Source: JBDNIO01 sp041688215 (lineage in GTDB: Bacteria > Pseudomonadota > Gammaproteobacteria > Nevskiales > Salinisphaeraceae). Taken from it: a stretch of 7,605 nucleotides of DNA. Shown here piece by piece: positions 1 to 5,454 of this stretch. Each line of letters begins with the position of its first letter. The first letter of the stretch is position 1. Both the position numbers and the translations under genes were made by a program. The notes under the pieces are model-generated. The model ran no database searches and was not told the origin of the DNA. It saw nothing but the letters and a program-made list of their open reading frames with translations. Location of the stretch: the NCBI GenBank assembly GCA_041688215.1, contig JBDNIO010000185.1, forward strand, positions 1-7,605, in the 5' to 3' direction.

Positions 1-17
1 AAAAAACACATTCAGTG

Positions 18-39
18 ACCGTACCCCAAACCGTACCCC
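18..39. repeat. Direct repeat ACCGTACCCC, two copies
   Basis: ACCGTACCCC occurs at 18-27 and again at 30-39, a 12-base period. The repeat lies outside the tRNA fragment and its terminator, on the side away from the integrase, so it belongs either to the chromosome flank or to a neighbouring element. Short direct repeats beside tRNA attachment sites can be arm-type binding sites of tyrosine integrases, but nothing here ties this repeat to the integrase in the window. The repeat itself is certain; any role is inference. Confidence 0.6.
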
Positions 40-45
40 GTCCAT

Positions 46-84
46 AAAAAAAGACCTACGAAGCCAATAAAAGCGTCGTAAGTC
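46..84 (-). terminator. Rho-independent terminator downstream of the tRNA-Lys 3' end
   Basis: Read on the reverse strand, the stem arms are 84-73 and 64-53 with an 8-base loop (65-72). Eleven of twelve positions pair, one of them a G-U, with one C-T mismatch, and a run of seven T (52-46) follows. It lies 10 bases past the CCA end of the tRNA fragment in the same direction. It is therefore best read as the original terminator of the host tRNA-Lys transcript, left behind on the chromosome side of the junction. Confidence 0.75.
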
Positions 85-94
85 ATTGATTATA

Positions 95-141
95 TGGTGG
101 GCCGTGAAGGACTTGAACCTTCAACCAATTGATTAAGAGTC
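95..141 (-). other. attL: 3' fragment of tRNA-Lys(CUU)
   Basis: The reverse strand reads as the 3' part of a tRNA-Lys: anticodon loop CTCTTAA (139-133, anticodon CTT at 137-135), anticodon-stem 3' arm TCAAT (132-128), variable loop, T arm with stem CCTTC/GAAGG around loop TTCAAGT, acceptor strand ACGGCCC, discriminator A and encoded CCA (97-95). Upstream of the loop only GA remains. The rest of the 5' anticodon stem, the D arm and the 5' acceptor strand are absent; what follows (GCGG and beyond) does not pair with the 3' arms. This is the expected scar of an element integrated by crossover in the anticodon loop. The intact tRNA, completed by element-borne sequence, should lie at the far right end of the element. 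It is not a functional tRNA as it stands. Confidence 0.85.
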
Positions 142-304
142 CGCCCTAGCAACCCGATGCAAACCCGTGTCCGGCCATTATTATCGTGATAAGTAATTGA
201 TTGAATGCGTCAATGATTGCCGACCATAAGACTATGTGCGACAGTATCCGACACCGGATGCGTGCTTGTGTCCGGACACCAGCCGGACACGGGAGCAATA
301 AGCT
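142..304. promoter_or_regulatory. Repeat-rich att/int control region
   Basis: No gene fits here. The stretch holds nested symmetric elements: TTATC/GATAA (181-185, 188-192), ATTGA/TCAAT (200-204, 210-214), ATCCG/CGGAT (246-250, 255-259) and a cluster of GTGTCCGG motifs described separately. Such a set next to an attachment site and just before an integrase gene is typical of arm-type integrase sites, excisionase sites and int operators. A weak promoter-like pair, TTGAAT (201-206) and CATAAG (225-230) with 18 bases between, could drive int, but each box matches consensus at only four of six positions. Which protein binds which repeat cannot be told from sequence. Confidence 0.5.
164..293. repeat. 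GTGTCCGG motif cluster with a 12-base inverted repeat
   Basis: CCCGTGTCCGGC (164-175) and its exact reverse complement GCCGGACACGGG (282-293) flank the int control region. Between them GTGTCCGGACAC (268-279) is a perfect 12-base palindrome. Altogether GTGTCCGG appears at 167-174 and 268-275, and as CCGGACAC at 272-279 and 283-290. A one-base-shorter relative, CCGACAC, is at 248-254. The two reverse copies are 11 bases apart, about one helical turn, which suggests cooperative binding on one face of the DNA. The last copy abuts the int ribosome binding site (GGGAG, 291-295), so binding there could repress int. Confidence 0.6.
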
Positions 305-1576
305 ATGCCACAGAGTTTGACGGATCGCACGGTAAAAGCGCTAAAAACACCTGATAAGAAATATCAGATAACTTACGACAACCTTATTCCTGGCTTCGGA
401 GTCCGGACCACCAGCACGGGAGCCAAGTCTTTTATTCTGAATTACGCGGTTAATGGCCGCGAGCGCAGATTTACGCTCGGCAAATATCCGGCGTGGAGCG
501 TAGCTGCCGCACGTAATGAAGCTGGCAGACTGCGCCAGTTGATCGACACCGGCCGCGACCCGATGGCGGAACGTAACGCTAACCGCACTGAACCAACAGT
601 TCGTGACCTGTGCGACAGGTATCTTAAAGACCACGCCAAAACCAAAAAACGCGCATCTAGTCTCAAGGGCGACAAGTCCAGTATTCAGCGATTCATAAAA
701 CCCCAATTAGGCGGGCTAAAGATTAGTGCAGTTTCATTTACCGATATAGATCGACTGCACCAAAAAATCAGCAAGGCCACGCCGATACAGGCGAACCGTG
801 TAGTCGCCCTGCTTTCAAAAATGTTTACGCTGTCGATTCGTTGGCAGTACCGCACAAGTAACCCCGTGCAAGGCATCGAGCGTAATCAGGAAAACAGACG
901 CAAGACATATCTTAAAGGCGACCAGATGTGCCGACTCACACAGGCCCTGAGCGATTACCCTTATATACAGAAGGTCCGCGTATCGCGCGCGGAGTCACTG
1001 GAAACCGGACAAAAATGGAAAACCATCCGGCGCGACAAACCACTTAAACAGCGAGAACAATCTTGTAACGTAATCCGGCTGCTGATATTGACCGGGGCAC
1101 GCAAGGGCGAAACACTAGCCGCGCGATGGGATCAAATAGACTTTGACGCGGGCACCTGGACGAAGCCCGGCGCAACTACCAAACAAAAGACAGACCACAC
1201 TGTTCCGTTGTCCGCCCCGGCTTTGGCGTTGTTATCTAAGATGCCGCGCAATGGTGATTATGTATTCCCCGGCCGGGATGGGGGGCCGCAAACGGATGTT
1301 AAAAACACCTGGGCGAGCATTCAAAAAATGGCCGATATTAAGAATATTCGCATTCACGATTTACGGCACAGCTACGCATCGCAACTCGCGAGCGCGGGCT
1401 TGTCATTGCCGATTATTGGGGCGTTGTTAGGACATACCCAAGCGCAAACTACTCAACGTTATTCACACCTATTTGACGAGCCTCTGCGCAAGGCGACGGA
1501 AACCGTCGGCGCGGCATACGAACACGCGGAAACCGGGAACACTGCCGAAGTAATTAACATTCGTGGTGAAAAATAA
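305..1576 (+). CDS. int: Tyrosine-recombinase prophage integrase, Arm-DNA-binding (DUF4102) type
   Basis: This 423-residue site-specific recombinase would integrate and excise the element at the tRNA-Lys site 164 bases upstream. The N-terminal arm-binding domain (about 1-90) shows the family pattern GFGVRTTSTGAKSF and FTLGKYPAWS. A SAM-like core-binding domain (about 95-195) and the catalytic domain follow. The catalytic residues are visible: R266 (GARKGE), a beta-hairpin lysine at K293 or K295, H351 and R354 (HDLRH), H377 (LGHTQ) and nucleophile Y386 (QRYSHL). The set is complete, so the enzyme is probably active. About 30 residues (217-250, rich in K, R and Q) sit between the core-binding domain and R266 and look like an insertion relative to shorter relatives. 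GGGAG at 291-295 is a fair ribosome binding site for the ATG. Integrase, adjacent attL and repeats together form the recombination module. Confidence 0.95.
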   Translation: MPQSLTDRTVKALKTPDKKYQITYDNLIPGFGVRTTSTGAKSFILNYAVNGRERRFTLGKYPAWSVAAARNEAGRLRQLIDTGRDPMAERNANRTEPTVRDLCDRYLKDHAKTKKRASSLKGDKSSIQRFIKPQLGGLKISAVSFTDIDRLHQKISKATPIQANRVVALLSKMFTLSIRWQYRTSNPVQGIERNQENRRKTYLKGDQMCRLTQALSDYPYIQKVRVSRAESLETGQKWKTIRRDKPLKQREQSCNVIRLLILTGARKGETLAARWDQIDFDAGTWTKPGATTKQKTDHTVPLSAPALALLSKMPRNGDYVFPGRDGGPQTDVKNTWASIQKMADIKNIRIHDLRHSYASQLASAGLSLPIIGALLGHTQAQTTQRYSHLFDEPLRKATETVGAAYEHAETGNTAEVINIRGEK

Positions 1577-1831
1577 ATGACGAATTGCGGCTGAAACGAT
1601 AGGGAGCTAGGCGGTAATAACACGGCTTGCAGCGGGTAATTGTTTAGTGGTAAAGTCGGAGCTGGGTCAGGACACCGCCAGCGCTCTTGCAATGAGGGCG
1701 TTATCTCGGATGGGAAGCGGTAAGTAGCAGCCTGGATCGCTGTCTGGATGGACGGAAATCAAGTTAACGCTTGAGCCGTCCATTTTTTTTGCGCGGCTCA
1801 AGCGGACATCCATATTTCAGGAGTCTGCACA
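1577..1831 (+). promoter_or_regulatory. Structured leader upstream of the replication operon
   Basis: No credible gene fits in these 255 bases. The RNA would be structured: a GCTGG/CCAGC hairpin (1661-1665, 1678-1682), an imperfect hairpin across about 1682-1701, and the strong terminator at 1748-1790. Short repeats of GCGGTAA type recur at 1611-1617, 1632-1639 (with an extra G), 1648-1653 (GTGGTAA) and 1717-1723. A promoter must lie here or further upstream if the operon is separate from int, but I see no convincing boxes. In satellite P4 a leader in the same position encodes an immunity RNA that ends transcription early. That comparison is by layout only. Confidence 0.4.
1748..1790 (+). terminator. 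Rho-independent terminator or attenuator ahead of the replication operon
   Basis: ATGGACGG (1748-1755) pairs perfectly with CCGTCCAT (1776-1783). An inner helix TCAAG/CTTGA (1759-1763, 1770-1774) extends the stem across a small internal loop, and eight T (1783-1790) follow. It would end int transcription. Because it lies only about 40 bases before the next start codon, it would also attenuate any transcript entering the operon. The right arm is shared with a second helix: 1768-1778 is the exact reverse complement of 1794-1804, immediately after the T run. Confidence 0.85.
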
Positions 1832-2044
1832 ATGAGCGCTATTACCCCAAAACCCGCCCTGCTGGATGACTATTACAGTCGCCAGCAATTAGCCGATGAG
1901 CTCGGCATCACTCTACGTTCACTCGAGCGATGGGCCTGGCTTCGTAAAGGCCCAAAACGCACCCGCGTTGGAAATCGCATTTACTACCATCGCGCCGCCG
2001 TTATGGCTTGGCTAAAAAGCCAGACCGAAGGGGAGGCCGCATGA
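1832..2044 (+). CDS. AlpA/excisionase-like MerR-type HTH protein
   Basis: This is a 70-residue DNA-binding protein of the small excisionase/AlpA type. Residues 14-64 match the compact winged-helix pattern of the family: YYSRQQLADELGIT (first helices), RSLERWAWLRKGP (recognition helix and turn), then a wing with VGNRIYYHRAAVMAWL. Proteins of this kind act as recombination directionality factors or as activators of int in phages and satellites. Its position just after int and at the head of the replication operon fits either role. AGGAG (1819-1823) precedes the ATG by eight bases. Its stop codon overlaps the next start in ATGA (2041-2044), so the two genes are translationally coupled. The HTH fold is clear; whether it is an excisionase or an activator is inference. 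Confidence 0.85.
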   Translation: MSAITPKPALLDDYYSRQQLADELGITLRSLERWAWLRKGPKRTRVGNRIYYHRAAVMAWLKSQTEGEAA

Positions 2045-2763
2045 AACAAATAAAAAACCCGCCCCGGCTGGCACCGGGCACGGGCTTAAATAATTACTCT
2101 TGCACCGCCAATAGTACCACCGCAGCCACCATTGCGCACGCCCTAGACGCCAAACAAACCGGATCAGGAAAATGGCGTGCAAAATGCCCTGCGCATGATG
2201 ACCACGATCCAAGTTTCGCCATTAGCGAAGGCGAGCGCGGTCCGCTGTTTTATTGTTTTTCAGGCTGCACCCAAGACGAAGTTATCAGCGCACTTCGATC
2301 ACGTGGGTTATGGCAACAATCCAAAACTCGGAAACCACCCACTAGGCCAGATCAGGCTGCGAAATTGTGGGAGGTTGCACTTCGACACCTAACCCACGGC
2401 GAGCCGCTGCAATGGCCACCGCACACAAAGGCATTACCCAAAACCGGCCAAGTCTGGATCGTATGCGGGCCGAGCGCCTGGGCCGCTGCTAGGTCACTGC
2501 AAGAACACCGGCGGCATGCACTGGTATGGCCGCATGCGGAACGTGGGTACATTCCCTGCATTGCCTATCGCTGGCCGGTAGCAGGTCGCGACGTAGTGGT
2601 GATGGATACGGCACCGGATTCGCTCGCACCTAACGTTGCATGGGCCAATTCTGTGCAGGATTTTGGCCGCATGCTGGTGGCACGTTGGCACGCTAGTTCT
2701 GTGCAGGCTTTTGGCGACTTTGAGCCGGTAACTTACCGGGCGGAGGTGCGCCATGCAGCATGA
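2041..2763 (+). CDS. CHC2 zinc-finger primase-like protein with degenerate Toprim region
   Basis: This 240-residue protein looks related to the N-terminal part of phage and plasmid DNA primases. The zinc-binding motif is clear: C49-P-A-H52, then C72-F-S-G-C76, followed by TQDEVISALRSRGLW as in CHC2 fingers. Residues 137-215 line up loosely with a Toprim domain: VWIVCGPSAWAAA where family members have an IVEG-type motif, and AGRDVVVMDTAPDS where they carry an acidic DxD loop. The catalytic Glu position is C142 and the DxD is not preserved, so primer synthesis by this chain alone is doubtful. I chose the ATG at 2041 rather than the in-frame ATG at 2008 because AAGGGGAGG (2028-2036) sits just before it and the ATGA overlap is typical. 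The 3' end overlaps the ATPase gene by 11 bases. It may load or position the replication ATPase encoded next. Confidence 0.8.
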   Translation: MKQIKNPPRLAPGTGLNNYSCTANSTTAATIAHALDAKQTGSGKWRAKCPAHDDHDPSFAISEGERGPLFYCFSGCTQDEVISALRSRGLWQQSKTRKPPTRPDQAAKLWEVALRHLTHGEPLQWPPHTKALPKTGQVWIVCGPSAWAAARSLQEHRRHALVWPHAERGYIPCIAYRWPVAGRDVVVMDTAPDSLAPNVAWANSVQDFGRMLVARWHASSVQAFGDFEPVTYRAEVRHAA

Positions 2764-4195
2764 AGTTGTTCAGCTTGAAACCGGCACCAGTGACGAAGCC
2801 AGCATCAGTGACGAAGCCAGCATCAAAGGTGAACTTCGCTCACTGGATCGCGTGGCGTTCGATCACAAGCGAGAGGAATTAGCCGAGCGCCACAACATAC
2901 GCGGCGCGACCTTGGACAAGCTATATAAAGAGTCGCAACGCGATGGCGACCAGGCCAGCGGCGGCACGCTGGATATAGGCGACGTGGAGGCCTGGGCCGA
3001 TCCTGTCGACGGCGCGGCGCTGCTGGACGAACTGGCCGAGACATTCACTCGTTACGCCAGCTTGCCGGATGGCGGCGCGGATGCCTGCGCATTGTGGACG
3101 CTGCACAGCTTCGCCTATGACGCGGGCCTTATATCGCCGCTACTCGCAGTCACTAGCGCCACAAAACGTTGCGGCAAGTCCACGTTGCTAGGCCTGCTCG
3201 ATCGCACTGTAAGGCGACCATTACCGGCGGCGAATATCACCCATGCAGCGCTGTTCCGGGCAATTGAAAAATGGCGACCCACGTTGTTGATCGACGAAGC
3301 CGACTCATTTCTTAAACACAGCGATGAGCTGCGCGGAATCCTGAACAGCGGCCACCGCAAAGACGGCCGGGTAATCCGCACCGTTGGCGATGACCACGAA
3401 CCGCGCATATTCAGCACCTGGGGACCGAAGGCGATTGCGCTTATCGGAAACCTGCCCGGAACACTCGCAGACCGATCAATTGAAATCCCGATGCGGCGGC
3501 GCACACCTGGCGAAGTTATCCAGCGGCTGAAAGCAGGCCAGACGTTTTACCCGTTGCCACAAAAAGCGGCGCGCTGGACCGATGACAAACTGAACGAAAT
3601 CAGGAAAGCCGATATTGACCCACCTGCAAGCCTGAATGATCGCGCGGCGGATAATTGGCGGCCGCTGTTATCGATTGCGCATGTTGCTGGTGGTGACTGG
3701 CCACAGCAGGCGCTAGCCGCATTGCACGCGCTCGAAAATGAGAGCGAGGACGATAACGCGGGCGTGATGCTGCTGGCCGACATTAAGACTCTGTTCGACA
3801 AGCGCGGCGAGGACCGCATCACGTCACTTATGTTGGCTGGCTATCTGGAATCGCTAGAGGATCGACCCTGGCCGGAATGGAGGCAAGGCAAACCGATCAC
3901 CCCGCGCCAGATTGCAAAACAATTATCCGCATTTAGGATCAAACCGCAGACCGTGCGTATCGGCGATGACACCGCCAAGGGATACAAGCGCGAGGCCTTC
4001 GCGGATGCCTTCACCCGCTATGCCCCTGATTTATCCGTCACAACGTCACAACCTTTACAGGACAAGGCTTACAGCGATTATGCAACCGTCACACGCGGCG
4101 AAGCTGTGACGGATATAAAAACTCACAAACCATTGGCACATAAGGCTTGTGACGTTGTCACGGATGAAATACCCCAAAACCGGGAGGTACTGTGA
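2753..4195 (+). CDS. DUF3631-domain AAA-like replication ATPase
   Basis: This 480-residue protein is probably the replicative helicase or initiator ATPase of the element. The ATP-binding core runs from about 85 to 250. The P-loop is TSATKRCGKSTLL (G141, K142, S143), where the usual first glycine is alanine (A136). Walker B is TLLIDEAD (D181, E182). A sensor-like segment IALIGNLPGTLADRSIEI (about 228-245) carries a candidate arginine finger at R241. The C-terminal part (about 300-425) matches the DUF3631 pattern WRPLLSIAHVAGGDWP, then GKPITPRQIAKQL and KGYKREAFADAFTRYAP. GGAGG (2742-2746) precedes the ATG by six bases. Oddities are the SDEASI tandem duplication at residues 13-24 and a low-complexity Val-Thr tail (428-470) whose DNA forms a large inverted array. 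Family membership is well supported; helicase activity is inferred from position behind a primase-like gene. Confidence 0.88.
   Translation: MQHEVVQLETGTSDEASISDEASIKGELRSLDRVAFDHKREELAERHNIRGATLDKLYKESQRDGDQASGGTLDIGDVEAWADPVDGAALLDELAETFTRYASLPDGGADACALWTLHSFAYDAGLISPLLAVTSATKRCGKSTLLGLLDRTVRRPLPAANITHAALFRAIEKWRPTLLIDEADSFLKHSDELRGILNSGHRKDGRVIRTVGDDHEPRIFSTWGPKAIALIGNLPGTLADRSIEIPMRRRTPGEVIQRLKAGQTFYPLPQKAARWTDDKLNEIRKADIDPPASLNDRAADNWRPLLSIAHVAGGDWPQQALAALHALENESEDDNAGVMLLADIKTLFDKRGEDRITSLMLAGYLESLEDRPWPEWRQGKPITPRQIAKQLSAFRIKPQTVRIGDDTAKGYKREAFADAFTRYAPDLSVTTSQPLQDKAYSDYATVTRGEAVTDIKTHKPLAHKACDVVTDEIPQNREVL
2789..2824 (+). repeat. Perfect 18-base tandem duplication in the ATPase gene
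   Basis: Two identical 18-base units (2789-2806 and 2807-2824) begin AGTGACGAAG and encode SDEASI twice. The unit is a multiple of three, so the frame is kept. Perfect identity points to a recent slippage event in the disordered N-terminus, which should tolerate it. Confidence 0.9.
4033..4165. repeat. Symmetric array of CGTCACA motifs, candidate origin or binding array
   Basis: CGTCACA lies at 4036-4042, 4044-4050 and 4087-4093. Its reverse complement TGTGACG lies at 4105-4111 and 4148-4154, with a one-mismatch copy at 4156-4162. All six are mirror-symmetric about position 4099, with centre spacings of 8, 43, 18, 43 and 8 bases. The outer arms 4033-4051 and 4147-4165 are inverted copies matching at 18 of 19 positions. 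The inner arms CCGTCACA/TGTGACGG (4086-4093, 4105-4112) are perfect. The intervening arms still match at about half of their positions, as in a decayed 133-base palindrome. An AT-rich tract (4113-4121) sits inside. All of this lies in the ATPase coding sequence, where it encodes Val-Thr repeats. Phage and plasmid origins often lie in or beside the replication gene, so an origin is plausible but unproven. Confidence 0.6.
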
Positions 4196-4377
4196 AAACA
4201 CTTCCCGAACGCATGATTCACACCACCCGACTGCACCAGGCAGACATCGCCAATGAGGACGGCGAGCTGGTGCTGTATCGCGGTCACCTGATACCGCCAA
4301 CGCTCAAACTAGGCCTGAAAGAGAACAGGGCCGAGATATTGAGATTACTTTCCAGTGATTTTAACGGGCGGGCCTGA
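4192..4377 (+). CDS. Small TubC-N-like protein of the replication operon
   Basis: This 61-residue protein of unknown function starts at GTG (4192), with GGGAGG (4182-4187) just upstream, and overlaps the ATPase stop in GTGA. Residues 14-53 (HQADIANEDGELVLYRG, then PPTLKLGLKENRAEILRLL) resemble the TubC N-terminal docking-domain fold: a short helix, a beta-hairpin with Gly, and a final helix with a basic or polar KxNRAEILxLL pattern. In polyketide synthases that fold mediates protein-protein docking. Small proteins with this pattern also occur in mobile-element replication operons, so here it may link replication proteins. The resemblance is by eye and short. The gene is followed by stop codons TGATAA and then the next ATG three bases on. 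Confidence 0.65.
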   Translation: MKTLPERMIHTTRLHQADIANEDGELVLYRGHLIPPTLKLGLKENRAEILRLLSSDFNGRA

Positions 4378-4380
4378 TAA

Positions 4381-5271
4381 ATGAGAAAACGCAGAACCAA
4401 AGATCAGATAATCCAGCTTGAAAGCCAGATATACGCAGACCTGGCTTACGACCACCCTCAATCAGTCCGCCATGTGTTTTACCGCATGACTGACCCTCGG
4501 CTACCTGAACCAGTAGAGAAAACCGAACAAGGGTATAACCAAGTGCAAAGCCGCATGACGAAGATGCGCCGCGCTGGTCGCCTACCCTATGGCTGGATCA
4601 CAGACGCCACCCGGCGCGGGTATCACACAAACACCTTCGCGGATGGCGGCGACTTCATAACAGCGATGTGCGGCGCTTACCGGGGCGACCTATGGCAACA
4701 CTCCGGCCATTACGTCGAAGTCTGGTGCGAATCCCGATCAATCGCAGGAACAATAGAAGGTCTTTGCAGTGAACTGGCTGTTAGTCTCTACCCTGCTGGC
4801 GGATTCACTAGCCTGACCCTGGCATACCAGTCCGCTGAATATATAAACGATGCTGCACAGGGCCGACCCGCCGAAGTTATTTATATAGGTGACTACGATC
4901 CTGCTGGCGTGCTGATCGACCGCAGCATTGAAAGCGAGCTGCGCAGACACCTGAAAGGCGGTATTGACCTTAACTTCCACCGCATTGCAGTTACCCCGGA
5001 ACAGATTCGGGAGCATGACCTACCAACCAAACCACGCAAGGCCAGCGAGCGGCGTGCACCTGAAATCGAACGCACCGTCGAGGCTGAGGCAATGCCGGCG
5101 TATATCCTGCGCCAACTGCTAAGGGATGCCGTCGAGCAATTCTTACCACCACAGGCACTGGATGTAGTGAAGCAAGCAGAGATCAGCGAACGCGCCCACC
5201 TGGAACAGCTCGGTCTGATATTGCAGGACAACAGCATCATGGATGTGTTGGACGAATTGGAAGGAATTTAG
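4381..5271 (+). CDS. Toprim protein with Spo11/topoisomerase VI A-like architecture
   Basis: This 296-residue protein has a winged-helix-like N-terminus (about 8-80) with SVRHVFYRMTD and then YNQVQSRMTKMRRAGRLPYGWITDATR. A Toprim domain follows (about 110-190), with E117 in VEVWCES and D171/D173 in YIGDYDPAG, both metal-binding motifs intact. A conserved-looking VEAEAMPAYILRQLLRDAVEQ segment (233-253) lies further on. The order of an R-x-V-F-Y motif before Toprim recalls Spo11 and topoisomerase VI subunit A, in which the matching tyrosine cuts DNA; here it would be Y34. It may nick or nuclease-process replicating DNA, or handle primers in place of the degenerate Toprim upstream. The start follows the previous stop directly, with only a weak GGGCGGG upstream, so translation is probably coupled. 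The Toprim call is firm; the catalytic tyrosine is inference. Confidence 0.75.
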   Translation: MRKRRTKDQIIQLESQIYADLAYDHPQSVRHVFYRMTDPRLPEPVEKTEQGYNQVQSRMTKMRRAGRLPYGWITDATRRGYHTNTFADGGDFITAMCGAYRGDLWQHSGHYVEVWCESRSIAGTIEGLCSELAVSLYPAGGFTSLTLAYQSAEYINDAAQGRPAEVIYIGDYDPAGVLIDRSIESELRRHLKGGIDLNFHRIAVTPEQIREHDLPTKPRKASERRAPEIERTVEAEAMPAYILRQLLRDAVEQFLPPQALDVVKQAEISERAHLEQLGLILQDNSIMDVLDELEGI

Positions 5272-5273
5272 GG

Positions 5274-5396
5274 GTGAAATGGATGGGGGAATTGCCAATT
5301 GAAAAGCACGCCAGAACAGCACCAGTTGCGTTATATCTCAGGATTCACTGTGTCTATAGATTCATAATCAATAGGTTAATGGTAGTAAGTGTATGA
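5274..5396 (+). CDS. Possible 40-residue ORF after the Toprim gene
   Basis: A GTG at 5274 opens a 40-residue frame beginning MKWMGELPIEKHARTAPVAL and ending at TGA 5394-5396. AAGGA (5261-5265) lies eight bases upstream, inside the end of the Toprim gene, so it could be translated as the last gene of the operon. The first half looks protein-like, but the second half becomes AT-rich, contains an operator-like palindrome and shows no recognisable motif. It may be a truncated gene remnant or chance. Confidence 0.25.
   Translation: MKWMGELPIEKHARTAPVALYLRIHCVYRFIINRLMVVSV
5354..5374. promoter_or_regulatory. Operator-like 21-base palindrome 1
   Basis: CTATAGATT (5354-5362) and AATCAATAG (5366-5374) are inverted around CAT and match at eight of nine positions. 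It lies in the gap between the replication and packaging operons. It has the same length and the same CTATA/ATAG ends as the palindrome at 5455-5475, which suggests one dimeric DNA-binding protein for both. Confidence 0.5.
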
Positions 5397-5429
5397 TTGA
5401 ACGATAATATTTGTCTTATGACTTCGCTG

Positions 5430-5446
5430 GTGTCCGCCTAGTGTCC
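5430..5446. promoter_or_regulatory. GTGTCC direct-repeat pair upstream of the packaging genes
   Basis: GTGTCC occurs at 5430-5435 and 5441-5446, 11 bases apart. The same core, with the same 11-base phasing, occurs in reverse orientation in the int control region (272-279 and 283-290), so one regulator could act at both places. A six-base motif is weak evidence alone; the shared phasing is what makes it notable. Confidence 0.35.
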
Positions 5447-5454
5447 ATGCCAAT

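Noticed and set aside
400..424. Partial resemblance of early int coding sequence to the GTGTCCGGACAC region upstream
   Set aside because: The shared bases fall in conserved codons (GVRTTSTGA) and the match breaks within a few bases, so chance explains it.
1143..1430. Second + strand frame of 95 residues inside int
   Set aside because: It overlaps the catalytic part of int in another frame, has no ribosome site and shows a Cys/Arg-rich shadow translation.
2008..2040. In-frame upstream ATG extending the primase-like protein by 11 residues
   Set aside because: It lies deep inside the HTH gene. AAGGGGAGG at 2028-2036 and the ATGA overlap mark 2041 as the start.
3115..3504. Reverse-strand open frame of 129 residues inside the ATPase gene
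   Set aside because: It lies opposite a gene with clear ATPase motifs, has a low-complexity Ser/Arg-rich translation typical of antisense frames, and shows no domain.
4148..4161. CRP-like site TGTGA-N-TCAC
   Set aside because: The spacer is five bases rather than the six that CRP needs, and the motif is explained by the larger symmetric array.
4893..5240. Reverse-strand open frame of 115 residues within the Toprim gene
   Set aside because: The + strand frame carries the Toprim motifs. This one has a Ser/Arg-rich antisense composition.
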